A program made the translations under genes and the position numbers. Below are positions 8,144-16,674 of a stretch of DNA of 64,000 bases, piece by piece. The stretch comes from G942493375 sp942493375. GTDB taxonomy: Bacteria; Armatimonadota; UBA5829. The number at the start of each line of letters is the position of its first letter. The first letter of the stretch is position 1. The notes beneath the pieces are model-generated. The model worked only from the letters and a program-made list of their open reading frames with translations, was not told where the DNA came from and made no database searches. The DNA lies in NCBI GenBank assembly GCA_942493375.1, contig OW818698.1, positions 1,612,001-1,676,000 on the forward strand. Direction: 5' to 3'.

Positions 8144-9388
8144 ATGATAAATACCAATCTTCCAGCAAATATCTATGGCGATGGCTTAAATGACGATGCC
8201 GATGGCATCCAGACCTTACTCGACAGCGGAGCCAGCACTGTGTTCCTGCCTAAACCCTCTCAGAATTACCTGATCAGCCGCACTCTTCTGATTCATTCCG
8301 GGCAGACACTTCAGTTTGAGCGGACTGCTGTTATTAAATTAGCTGACCATGCGCATGCACACATGCTGACAAACGCCGATCACGATGGTGGTAACTCGAT
8401 GATCACTGTCATCGGCGGCATCTGGGATGGGAACAATGCGTACCAGACTTGCGATTATCATCAGGGTGTGGACTGGCATGTGCCTTATGACCCAAAGCGT
8501 TATCTTGGGATTCTGATACAGTTCAATAACGTCACGGATTTACGGATAGCGAACCTGACACTCAAAGACCCGGAGGCATTTGGCATACAACTCGGGAACC
8601 TGCAGAGGTTTACTGTTGAGGACATTACATTTGATTACAACATGCTTCGGCTGAATATGGACGGTGTGCATTTGAATGGCAACTGCCGCCAGGGCCGTAT
8701 TGCCAACCTCAAAGGCGCCACCAACGATGATATGGTGGCACTCAATGCAGATGATGGCTGGATGTATGAGATGAGCCGGGGGGCTATTGAAGATATTCAA
8801 GTGGATGGATTATGGGCTGAAAACGGATATACAGCAGTGCGGATGCTTTCAGCCGGATCACCGATAAGTAGAGTTAGAATCTCCAACATATACGGCAGCT
8901 TCCGCTACTTCGTTACCAGCTTCACCAACGAAACCGCCCATCCGGATGAACCCAGCGAGATCAGCGATATAATCATCGACGATGTCTTCTGCTCGAAACC
9001 GACAAGTCCAATGGCAAACCCGCTGGATTCCGATGACTGGGGCTGCCACAACCGCCCATTCTTCTGGATCGAACCACACACCCGCGTATTGAACCTCCAC
9101 CTCCAAAACATCCTCCGCCGGGAACGCCTTGAAAACGCACCACCCACCCTCTTTGTCAGTGAAAACGCTACGATTGATCACCTGGCAATAAGTAACACCA
9201 GCATAATCAATGAAGCATCTACACCGCTGGATTTCCTGGTCAATGAAGGGACAATTGGATCGTTGCAGATGGGTAATGTTTATATAAAAGCTTCAGTTGG
9301 TGATGGGAAAGGGAATATGCTGGTGAATCGGGGGAGTATTGGGGAGCAGACTTGTTGCAATTGTGATTCAGATCAAAATGCTGGCTAG
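8144..9388 (+). CDS. GH28-like (polygalacturonase-type) parallel beta-helix protein
   Basis: A 414-residue protein with a right-handed beta-helix pattern of short strand repeats with conserved Asn and Gly. The segment NMDGVHLNGNCRQGRIANLKGATNDDMVALNADDG (about residues 173-206) corresponds to the GH28 region holding the catalytic Asp residues (NTD and DD motifs); the later G-H-G and R-I-K motifs of classical polygalacturonases are not obvious. No signal peptide is visible, unlike its neighbours, so it may act in the cytoplasm on imported oligosaccharides or leave by another route. GGAGAG precedes the ATG, 14 bp after the DUF4838 stop, so the two are probably co-transcribed. Confidence 0.75.
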   Translation: MINTNLPANIYGDGLNDDADGIQTLLDSGASTVFLPKPSQNYLISRTLLIHSGQTLQFERTAVIKLADHAHAHMLTNADHDGGNSMITVIGGIWDGNNAYQTCDYHQGVDWHVPYDPKRYLGILIQFNNVTDLRIANLTLKDPEAFGIQLGNLQRFTVEDITFDYNMLRLNMDGVHLNGNCRQGRIANLKGATNDDMVALNADDGWMYEMSRGAIEDIQVDGLWAENGYTAVRMLSAGSPISRVRISNIYGSFRYFVTSFTNETAHPDEPSEISDIIIDDVFCSKPTSPMANPLDSDDWGCHNRPFFWIEPHTRVLNLHLQNILRRERLENAPPTLFVSENATIDHLAISNTSIINEASTPLDFLVNEGTIGSLQMGNVYIKASVGDGKGNMLVNRGSIGEQTCCNCDSDQNAG

Positions 9389-9622
9389 CTGGAGATTCCC
9401 ACCAAAGCCCAGGGACTCTTTCGCCAGCGGTGCTTTATCAATTTGTCATTATTAAAACAAATTATTTCGATCCAAACCATGAACCATATTTTATCAACAT
9501 ATATTCCTATGAATTTTAATATTACAGACCACATCATTCCTACCCCACAATTAAGCCTAATCATATGATTATATATGCAAACATCCATGCGTATTGTCAT
9601 TTTTTTGCAGTTTTTCTAAGTG
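9389..9622. other. AT-rich intergenic region
   Basis: A weak GCTGG...CCAGC pairing near 9386-9430 could end the upstream operon. The rest is AT-rich with no gene seen; the sigma-54-like site lies at its right end. Confidence 0.4.
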
Positions 9623-9638
9623 TGGCATGATTCTTGCT
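9623..9638 (+). promoter_or_regulatory. Sigma-54 (RpoN) promoter candidate
   Basis: TGGCATGATTCTTGCT matches the consensus TGGCACGRNNNTTGCW at all defined positions but one, with the obligatory GG-N10-GC spacing. It lies 72 bases before the start of the PEP-CTERM gene, leaving a leader of about 60 bases. In other bacteria with exosortase, PEP-CTERM genes are controlled by the PrsK/PrsR sigma-54 system. Confidence 0.65.
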
Positions 9639-9709
9639 GCTACATCACATGGAGGGTTCGATGTTTGAACCACATAATGTGCATAAACTGCATGAGGAGA
9701 GAATTGATA

Positions 9710-10468
9710 ATGAGGAAGTTATGTGTAGTAACAGCAATTCTTGTATTGCTGTGTCTGGGTGTAGTAGCCCAGGCGAGTGTCTCTCTCAGTGGAACACTTA
9801 GTGGAGTAGATTTTAATACTGTCAGAGATGACGGCGACGGCAATCATGATTATGCAATTGATCGAACAGCCGCTAACACTTTTTATTGGTCAGCTGGGTC
9901 ACCTGTAAGTATATGCGGAACTGTTGATGTACGGGGACTTACTTCCGGATCGTATCTTCAGATAGGTCTTGTTGACAAGGAACAAGCTGATAAATCCTTA
10001 GATACCTATAGTAATAGTGGTCTCATGTTCAACAACAGTGCATTCGCAACTTTTTATGCAGGCACAAGGAACTATGCAAGATTAGCCGACAACAACGATC
10101 TTTATTCCGAAAAATTATTCAATCCCACTGGGACAACTGCTGGTGTTTTCGATTTCGTGCTTGATATTGCTGGTGATGGAACAATGGGGCTGACGCTGCA
10201 CGGCAGTACCGATGTTTCGAAAACATATACATATGGCCATCGCAACTGGTGGGATGGATGGTCAGGATGGTCTGGTGGTGAACTGGCAAACGGTTCATAT
10301 CTGATATCCCAGCTTTGGATTGATACAGGCAATACAACAAGCCCTGTTAGCGCAAGTTACGATATCAAGGGTTGCTCTCCTGTCCCTGAACCCGCAACTC
10401 TTATCGGATTCGGTTTACCTATGCTGATGGTTGGTCTGGGCAAACTTAAAAATATGCGCAAGCGCTAA
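9710..10468 (+). CDS. PEP-CTERM sorting domain protein
   Basis: A 252-residue secreted protein. ATG 9710 is chosen because GAGGAGA lies ten bases upstream and a clean signal peptide follows (MRKLCVVTAILVLLCLGVVAQA); the frame continues upstream without these. The mature region is beta-rich with many Asn, Gly, Ser and Trp residues (HRNWWDGWSGWSGGE). The C-terminus is VPEPATLIGFGLPMLMVGLG plus a basic tail, a complete PEP-CTERM signal nearly the same as in 1045-1935. Likely an exosortase-processed surface or matrix protein. The ligand is unknown. Confidence 0.9.
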   Translation: MRKLCVVTAILVLLCLGVVAQASVSLSGTLSGVDFNTVRDDGDGNHDYAIDRTAANTFYWSAGSPVSICGTVDVRGLTSGSYLQIGLVDKEQADKSLDTYSNSGLMFNNSAFATFYAGTRNYARLADNNDLYSEKLFNPTGTTAGVFDFVLDIAGDGTMGLTLHGSTDVSKTYTYGHRNWWDGWSGWSGGELANGSYLISQLWIDTGNTTSPVSASYDIKGCSPVPEPATLIGFGLPMLMVGLGKLKNMRKR

Positions 10469-10490
10469 TCTAGTTATCTTTTTTTGCGCA

Positions 10491-10524
10491 AAAGCCCGTC
10501 TTGGTAAAAGCTAAGGCGGGCTTT
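10491..10524. terminator. Terminator between convergent genes
   Basis: AAAGCCCG (10491-10498) pairs with CGGGCTTT (10517-10524). It lies between the PEP-CTERM gene (plus) and the GH36 gene (minus) and can serve both, since each end is A/T flanked. Confidence 0.7.
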
Positions 10525-10551
10525 ATCGCAGGTGTTTTCATCGAATACCAG

Positions 10552-12603
10552 CTAAGGCACTTGGCTATACCTTATCAGCAAGCTCGATCTTTTTGGGATT
10601 TTGATTTCTATTCCTTCGTTGTAGAGGTTAGCGCCGGTGCGGGTTTCTTCTGAGATGATCTCTCTGTTTTCATCTATCATAGTTACCTTGTAGCTGGATT
10701 CCATATCGAGGCCCTGTAGGGAGATTGTTATCCCTGGGAAGAGGCAGTTTTGTCTGCGGAAGGCGTAGGCTACTCCGGCGTTCAGGTCCGTTCTGTGGAA
10801 TTGGTAGGCTATGAAGTCATCGATTGTGTAGGTGGTTCCGGTCAAGGGATAGAAGTCTCCATACCAGTATTTCCGGTTCTCGTCTGCCTCTGCGATTGCC
10901 TTATTCGCAGCATCGAAATCGAAACCCTCTTCCATATAAGGAAGCTGACACAGCATTCCGGATGTTGCAGAACTGCGCAGAGTGTATGCATCGTAGCTCC
11001 ATCCGCAGGCTGTATGCAGTGGCACATAGAGGCTCAGGGCTGCAGACTGCATCTGGTTCCACTCGGGATGCCCGGCAAAGCACGAAGTATCACTGCGCCA
11101 TAATGGAACTGAACGGGAGCACGTTTCAAGATCGATTCTTCTGCCACCGCTTGCACAGTTGTCTATCCACAAGCCAGGATGACGCTCGCGCAGCTCATCC
11201 CACATCGCGTAATGGCCCTCTACAAACCGGATTTCAGTCATTCCCTGCCTGTCCGGAGTATCGTTAGCGCGCCAAAAATCCAGTGGATCTATGTTGTAGT
11301 CTTCACGATACACATCCAGGCCAAATTCACTTATTCTTGTAGACAGCAGATCGGTCATCCATTTTCTGGCATCCGGATCACCCAGGTTATACAGTTGATT
11401 GCCGGGATCACCCAACAGCCATTCCTGGTGTTCATTTGCGATTTGAGTGTTTTTTGCTACTCTGCAGGGTTCAAACCAAAGTATGAACTTCATATTGTAA
11501 CTGTGCGCAAGGTCAGTTATTGGTTTGAGGCCATTTGAAAACTCATTTGGCTTGCAGTACCAGTTCCCTACTCCGTTCGGAAAATCCCCCACAAACCAGG
11601 CAGCATCCAGCCAATAAGTGTCACATCCCAGTTTATGTGCTGCTTCTACAGCCTGGAACTGACCGGCTTCGGTGCTCCATTGTGGTGCATTGAGATGCTC
11701 CAGGCACATATTGTGATATAGGTCGAAAGTCTGCAGACAAACCGGCATATTGATAGCTCTGCCATTAATCTTGGGGACATATTTGTACATCATCAACCGG
11801 CGGAACCTGTTGTGTGCCATAACTCGATCTCCAGACCAGGTCATGAACATCACGCGCGGAGTTCGAATATTTTCACCCGGATGCAACAGCAAGTGACAAA
11901 GCTCCATACCAGCCTGGAAACTTGTCTCCTGCCAATCGTCACTCTTCTTGTATGATGCTGCCCACTGCCCGGACCATCCTATTGCCGTGATAATTCCCGT
12001 ATTGCCGAACTCAAAATTGAAGAATGGGAATGCGGTGCCATTGGAAGGACGTCCACCAAGCGGGGCTATCCGGTAGTACTGTCCCGGCCAGAATAATTCG
12101 GTGTAATGCGGAGCAAAACTCCTCTCTCCACATGAATCACCGTGCAGCTCGTGAACAATCGGATTGTATGTCCTGTCAGCAGTATCAAACACAATATTGC
12201 AGGTCTGTACGTCTTCGATAATTGGAGTATCAGAGCTACCCCGGTTCTCGAAGTTCAAAACCCAATCGACAGCTGGATACTCCTTGAAAACCATCACCGT
12301 TGCAATCACAGCAAGCCCGGTCTTCGGATCTACCCACTCAGCATTAATAAGTACTCTGTCTTCTGTATCTTTACAGTCAAAAGTGTGCTTCCATTCAGAA
12401 AGGAACGCAGCTGAATCCAATCCGTTATATTTGAATGAGAAAGGGAATGATGTCGATTTAATTAGTGACTTACTACTGCAGCACTGACAGCAGGTTTCAC
12501 CGCCAAATGCTTTCTTAGCCCAATCCATCAGCCACTTAATCTCGGTGGCAGAGGCCATGATCTCGTCATTTGTTACTGAAATAGGAATATCTGTATCACG
12601 CAT
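10552..12603 (-). CDS. GH36 alpha-galactosidase
   Basis: A 683-residue glycoside hydrolase of clan GH-D. The central barrel has YWLDAAWF, KFILWFEPCRV and DVYREDYNIDP; the Asp of EDYN (about residue 435) is the expected nucleophile. The segment IDNCASGGRRIDLE followed by WRSDTSCF holds the expected acid/base Asp (about residue 505). An N-terminal beta-sandwich and a short C-terminal beta domain complete the GH36 layout. ATG 12603 is preferred because GGGAGAG lies seven to eight bases before it; the same frame reaches 12657. No signal peptide, so probably intracellular. Expected to release alpha-galactosyl residues from oligosaccharides. Divergent from the isomerase-like gene at 12854. Confidence 0.92.
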   Translation of the reverse strand: MRDTDIPISVTNDEIMASATEIKWLMDWAKKAFGGETCCQCCSSKSLIKSTSFPFSFKYNGLDSAAFLSEWKHTFDCKDTEDRVLINAEWVDPKTGLAVIATVMVFKEYPAVDWVLNFENRGSSDTPIIEDVQTCNIVFDTADRTYNPIVHELHGDSCGERSFAPHYTELFWPGQYYRIAPLGGRPSNGTAFPFFNFEFGNTGIITAIGWSGQWAASYKKSDDWQETSFQAGMELCHLLLHPGENIRTPRVMFMTWSGDRVMAHNRFRRLMMYKYVPKINGRAINMPVCLQTFDLYHNMCLEHLNAPQWSTEAGQFQAVEAAHKLGCDTYWLDAAWFVGDFPNGVGNWYCKPNEFSNGLKPITDLAHSYNMKFILWFEPCRVAKNTQIANEHQEWLLGDPGNQLYNLGDPDARKWMTDLLSTRISEFGLDVYREDYNIDPLDFWRANDTPDRQGMTEIRFVEGHYAMWDELRERHPGLWIDNCASGGRRIDLETCSRSVPLWRSDTSCFAGHPEWNQMQSAALSLYVPLHTACGWSYDAYTLRSSATSGMLCQLPYMEEGFDFDAANKAIAEADENRKYWYGDFYPLTGTTYTIDDFIAYQFHRTDLNAGVAYAFRRQNCLFPGITISLQGLDMESSYKVTMIDENREIISEETRTGANLYNEGIEIKIPKRSSLLIRYSQVP

Positions 12604-12853
12604 TGATAACTCTCCCTGATTATGTCTGAAAAATACGTCCGTCTTACTGTTCAGCAATCATTATAACAAAACTGGCTGCAATAGCTATTACGGGTAGTAT
12701 TATATCTCATATCGCAAGATACTATACCTTTTTGACAAGTATTCACCCTACCATTCCCTACCTATAGTGACTATAATAGTCGTGACATGTTGAGTTGCTA
12801 TCATTATCTAAGCGCAGGCAAGATGCCTGCATCACAACAATGAGGAGTTTATT
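12604..12853. promoter_or_regulatory. Divergent promoter region with small palindromes
   Basis: Contains the palindrome GACTATAATAGTC (12769-12781), which overlaps a perfect TATAAT -10 box for the rightward gene, and a GCAGGC/GCCTGC hairpin (12814-12830) of a widespread dispersed-repeat type. The palindrome over the -10 box could be an operator; this is inference. Confidence 0.4.
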
Positions 12854-13672
12854 ATGAAAGTATCAATGATGACATATACTATGGCCCGTGGGGATTGGGG
12901 CAAGGCGCCGGATGTGGAGGAGCTTTGTAAGTTATGCAAGGAACTCGATATCGAGGCAATTGACTGGATAACCGACTACGGGATAAGCGCAGCTGATATC
13001 CGTCGAATTACCGATGACTACGGGCTGAAGAACATCTGCTATACCTTCTTTAATGTAGATATGCAGAGTCCCGATGCTGCTACACGTGCAAATGGACTTG
13101 TGGCTGCAAAGATCGAAATGGAAAAAGCTGTGACGCTTGGATCAGACAAGGTAATGGTTGTCATGCCGGGTGTACCGGATGTTCCAAAGGAAGAGACCCG
13201 TGTCCGGACCTATGAAGGCTTGAACAAACTGGTCGAGATAGGCAAAACGCTTGGCCTTACAGTCACCAGTGAACACTTCCCGGGGAAGTGGAGCCTGTTT
13301 GGCACATCTGAGGATATGAATATAGCAGTCCGCGAAGTCCCGGGTTTTGCAGTTACCTATGACAACGGTAATGTAATTTTCCAGGGAGAGGACTCAGTAG
13401 ATGCATATCTCAACTCCTGGGAGCACGTAGCCCATGTCCATTTCAAGGACTGGTCACCAGCAGACTCCGGGATACAGGCCGTAGACGGAACGTTTTACCA
13501 GGGAGCTCTGATAGGTGAGGGTATTATCGATACAAGAGGGTGCCTGGCGGCCATGCATAAGCACGGATATAACGGCTATATCAACCTTGAATACGAAGGC
13601 AATGACTACACGCCGGAAGAAGCAATGCGTAAAGGAACCCCGGTGTTGCAGAGGATGATTGCGGAGCTGTGA
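12854..13672 (+). CDS. Sugar phosphate isomerase/epimerase family protein (xylose isomerase-like barrel)
   Basis: A 272-residue cytoplasmic protein of the AP-endonuclease-2/xylose-isomerase-like barrel family. Visible family marks are VTSEHFPG (metal-ligand Glu), FAVTYDNGN (about residue 170), WEHVAHVHFKDW (His-x-His-x-Lys-Asp, about 190-203), GEGIIDTRG and a final strand with INLEYEG. The four acidic or His ligands of the metal site are therefore in place. Members isomerise or epimerise sugars, inositols or keto-sugars; the substrate here cannot be told. GAGGAG precedes the start. The next gene begins 18 bp downstream, so the two form an operon. Confidence 0.88.
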   Translation: MKVSMMTYTMARGDWGKAPDVEELCKLCKELDIEAIDWITDYGISAADIRRITDDYGLKNICYTFFNVDMQSPDAATRANGLVAAKIEMEKAVTLGSDKVMVVMPGVPDVPKEETRVRTYEGLNKLVEIGKTLGLTVTSEHFPGKWSLFGTSEDMNIAVREVPGFAVTYDNGNVIFQGEDSVDAYLNSWEHVAHVHFKDWSPADSGIQAVDGTFYQGALIGEGIIDTRGCLAAMHKHGYNGYINLEYEGNDYTPEEAMRKGTPVLQRMIAEL

Positions 13673-13690
13673 AAAGAAACGAGGCTTACA

Positions 13691-15160
13691 ATGTCGATTA
13701 ATATTGGTTGGTCATCTTGCGAAATCATCCCGGAACAGCCGGTTTTTGTGTGCGGGCAGTTTCCTGTAAGAGTGTCTGAGGGGGTGCTTGATCCTGTTAC
13801 GGCGAATATACTTGCGTTTGAATCGGATGAGAGTGATTCCGGCGGAGTTATTCTGGTCAGCTGTGACCTGGTTGGTATTTCTGAAGGACTGCGTGAAACC
13901 GTGCGCAGATTTGCTACACAACTGCTGCCGGAAATAAAGCCGGAAAATATCATTCTTAATGCCACACATACGCACACAGCACCGGACCCATACACAACTG
14001 AGGAATCTATTACAGCTAACCCCGATAAAGACAGTATTCCGGTGTTGTTGGAGATGGAACGTGATGTAATGGATCCTGAAGACTACTTAAAGTGGGTTTC
14101 GGCGCGTATTTCCAAAGCGATTGAGCAGGCATGGAATAGCCGTAAACCGGGTGGTATAGGGTATGGATTCGGCCATGCTGTAGTCGGTCACAACCGTATG
14201 GTCAGCTATTATAATGGTAAGTCACAAATGTACGGTATTGTTGACGATCCGGAGTTCAGCCATATCGAGGGGTATGAAGACCACAGTGTCAACGTTTTGT
14301 ATACCTGGGACACAGAAAACAAGTTGACCGGTCTGGTAGTCAATATCCCCTGCCCTTCTCAGGATGATGAAGGTTTGTACGTGCTCAGCGCAGACTATTG
14401 GAATGATGTGCGAATAGAGTTGCGGAAACGGCTTGGTCCGGACATCCATATACTACCGCAGGCAAGCGCTGCAGGGGACCAGTCTCCTCACCTGCTGCTA
14501 AATAGGGCTGCAGAGCAGAGAATGTGGAGACTTATGGGCCGGACCCACAGGCAGGACCTGGCAATGCGCATCTCTGATGCAGTGACCGGTATAATGCCAT
14601 ACATAGAAAAAGAGATCGACTGGCAGCCGGTTTTCAAGCATGTTGCAGAGACGATAGACCTTCCACGTCGCTTGCTGACAACAAAGGACGTTGATGGGGC
14701 TAATGCAGAAGCCGAAATATCACGCGAAGCATACCAGCAACTGATTGCAGAATACAGGGCCAATCCGGAAAAATATCAACCCAAGGAGTGGCATGCACAA
14801 ATGACCGCACAATACCGGTTGATGAAATGGAATGAAGGTGTTGCTGACCGCTATGCTCTCGAACAAAAGGAGCCCACAATACCCATTGAAGTGCACGCCT
14901 TGCGTATCGGGGATATTGCTATGGGCTTCAATCAGTTTGAATACTATCTCGATTTTGGTACGCAAATCAAAGCGCACAGTAAAGCTATACAGACATTCAT
15001 AGTGCAACTTGCAGGTCCTTCAAGCTACCTGCCCAGTGAGAGGACTATTGCCGGCAGCAGTTACGGCGCCAATGCAGCCAGCTCCCTGGCAGGCCCGGAA
15101 GGCGGAAGACAACTGGCCAACTGGACAGCAGAAACTATCAATGGGATGTTTTGGGGGTAG
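13691..15160 (+). CDS. Neutral/alkaline ceramidase-like hydrolase
   Basis: A 489-residue protein resembling the N-terminal domain of neutral/alkaline non-lysosomal ceramidases. The signature NATHTHTAPD (His93 and His95) corresponds to the family's zinc-binding THTH motif, preceded by VSCDLVGIS. FGHAVVGHNR, NIPCPSQ and LPQASAAGDQSPHLL (about 253-267) follow in the order seen in the family. No signal peptide is present, and the C-terminal immunoglobulin-like domain of true ceramidases is missing. Family members near CAZyme genes are usually annotated hypothetical, so amide hydrolysis of a lipid is not safe to infer. Operon with the upstream isomerase-like gene. Confidence 0.78.
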   Translation: MSINIGWSSCEIIPEQPVFVCGQFPVRVSEGVLDPVTANILAFESDESDSGGVILVSCDLVGISEGLRETVRRFATQLLPEIKPENIILNATHTHTAPDPYTTEESITANPDKDSIPVLLEMERDVMDPEDYLKWVSARISKAIEQAWNSRKPGGIGYGFGHAVVGHNRMVSYYNGKSQMYGIVDDPEFSHIEGYEDHSVNVLYTWDTENKLTGLVVNIPCPSQDDEGLYVLSADYWNDVRIELRKRLGPDIHILPQASAAGDQSPHLLLNRAAEQRMWRLMGRTHRQDLAMRISDAVTGIMPYIEKEIDWQPVFKHVAETIDLPRRLLTTKDVDGANAEAEISREAYQQLIAEYRANPEKYQPKEWHAQMTAQYRLMKWNEGVADRYALEQKEPTIPIEVHALRIGDIAMGFNQFEYYLDFGTQIKAHSKAIQTFIVQLAGPSSYLPSERTIAGSSYGANAASSLAGPEGGRQLANWTAETINGMFWG

Positions 15161-15188
15161 GAGACAGGAGTCAGGAGTCAGGAGACAG
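15160..15188. repeat. GTCAGGA heptamer repeat
   Basis: A short tandem run of the 7-mer GGAGTCA/GGAGACA directly after the ceramidase-like stop codon. The same heptamer recurs near 40973-41032, 44430-44480, 45164-45186 and, inverted, 48600-48638. Confidence 0.75.
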
Positions 15189-15238
15189 AATACTGCTCAC
15201 GGGGGGTAGCTTGAGAACCGATTGGAGTTTGTAGATAA

Positions 15239-15312
15239 GACCAATAGGACTAATAAGACATATAGGACAAAGCTAATCTGAGAGTTATACCGTCTTATAA
15301 GTCCTATTGGTC
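15239..15312. repeat. Long inverted repeat of TAGGACYAAT-like units
   Basis: GACCAATAGGAC... (15239-15259) is an almost perfect reverse complement of GTCTTATAAGTCC... (15292-15312). Both arms are built of roughly 10-base units. It can fold into a long hairpin between the hydrolase and the transporter and may end the upstream transcript. Confidence 0.8.
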
Positions 15313-15349
15313 ATATTGGTCCATCTAATTGAAAGACAACATACTTAAA

Positions 15350-16648
15350 ATGAAAACAACTAAAGCGACATCCACCTTTCCCGGTAAAGCTATGTCTATT
15401 GGGATTATGGCTGGGATTACTGCGGTTTATTTTTATTCCTATATGCAGAGAGTGGCGATTCCGGGGACTATTTTTGATGAACTGCAGGTTGCCTTCAAAG
15501 CTTCTGCAAGTGCCATTACTGCTCTCAGCGTGGTCTTTTTCTATATATATGGAGGGATGCAGTTTATTGCAGGGGCATGGATAGACCGTGTGGGGGTGTT
15601 GACTGTAATGCTCACCGGCGGGGTTGTTTTGTGCATGGGGTCATTTATGTTTCCGATGTCCCATGCTTTGCCAGTGTTATACACTGCCCGGGTGCTGGTA
15701 GCTCTAGGGGCAAGTCTTGTCTATGCATGTGTTGTTAAGAGCCTGGATGTGCTGTTTTCTACCCGGATGTTCCCGATTGTGCTCGGAGTTACCATCAGCA
15801 TTGCCTATTCCGGTGGGCTGGTAGGTACGCTGCCATTTGCTGTTGTATCTGATAAATTTGGATGGCGCGAGACGTTGCTGGCAATAGCAGGGTTGACACT
15901 ATTGGCATTCATAATAACGGTGCCGATGCTTATTCGGACACATATTCTGAGACAGGGAAGCAAGAAAGTTCAGGGACTTAGTTCAATAGGGACAGTCCTC
16001 CGCAACAAATGTTCTCATCCGGTCATACTGATAAGCGCTATCAACTTCTCAGTCTATTTCTTTTTCCAGGCAACACTCGGCAAGAAGATGCTGCACGATA
16101 TATATCACCTCTCATCCGCAGCTGCTGCAACGTTTCCCTGCATTATGATGGTTGTTGCTATTATTGGTCTGCTGGTAAGTGGAATTCTCTCCCGCGCTCT
16201 GGGGCACAAGCGGAAACCAGTTGTTATATTATCATCAGGAGCGATGGTCATAGGTGGAATACTGCTGATGGGCTGCGTAAATTATGAGTGGAATTATATG
16301 TGGGTAATGGTAAGCTACTGCCTGCTGGGGTTTATGAGTTTGGGTTCAGTAATGACCGGAACTCTAATGAAAGAACTAAACCCACCGGAAACCGTCGGCA
16401 CTGCTATAGGCCTGTCCAACGGTTCCTGCTACATCTCAATGGCCATCTTCACCAGCATAGCAGGCCTGATAATGGACCACTTTTCATCCAGCACTATCAC
16501 CGTCCAAGGCGCAGTAGTCTATCCCCGGGCAGCCTACCTGAGCATAATTGGCTTCGGAATTGTCCTATTAATGTTTACATTTTATCTCACATGTATTCTT
16601 AAGGAGACGAATGGGATAGCAGTAGGGAAAACAGATGCCCAGCTATAA
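15350..16648 (+). CDS. Major facilitator superfamily transporter
   Basis: A 432-residue integral membrane protein with about 12 hydrophobic segments and a central cytoplasmic loop near residues 195-215 (IRTHILRQGSKKVQG). An MFS-like loop-2 region is visible at AGAWIDRVGVLTVM, with the usual Gly-x-x-x-Asp-Arg-x-Gly pattern. DKFGWRETLLAIAG resembles the region before helix 6. Family MFS; the solute is unknown but the position beside carbohydrate enzymes suggests a sugar or uronate. ATG 15350 is used; a TTG at 15329 is also possible. No strong ribosome site is seen. Convergent with the gene at 16675. Confidence 0.88.
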   Translation: MKTTKATSTFPGKAMSIGIMAGITAVYFYSYMQRVAIPGTIFDELQVAFKASASAITALSVVFFYIYGGMQFIAGAWIDRVGVLTVMLTGGVVLCMGSFMFPMSHALPVLYTARVLVALGASLVYACVVKSLDVLFSTRMFPIVLGVTISIAYSGGLVGTLPFAVVSDKFGWRETLLAIAGLTLLAFIITVPMLIRTHILRQGSKKVQGLSSIGTVLRNKCSHPVILISAINFSVYFFFQATLGKKMLHDIYHLSSAAAATFPCIMMVVAIIGLLVSGILSRALGHKRKPVVILSSGAMVIGGILLMGCVNYEWNYMWVMVSYCLLGFMSLGSVMTGTLMKELNPPETVGTAIGLSNGSCYISMAIFTSIAGLIMDHFSSSTITVQGAVVYPRAAYLSIIGFGIVLLMFTFYLTCILKETNGIAVGKTDAQL

Positions 16649-16674
16649 AGATATTCCGAAATCATAGCTCAACT

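Noticed and set aside
9620..9709. N-terminal extension of the PEP-CTERM protein to 9620
   Set aside because: It would place 30 residues before the signal peptide and overlaps the sigma-54 site; ATG 9710 has a ribosome site.
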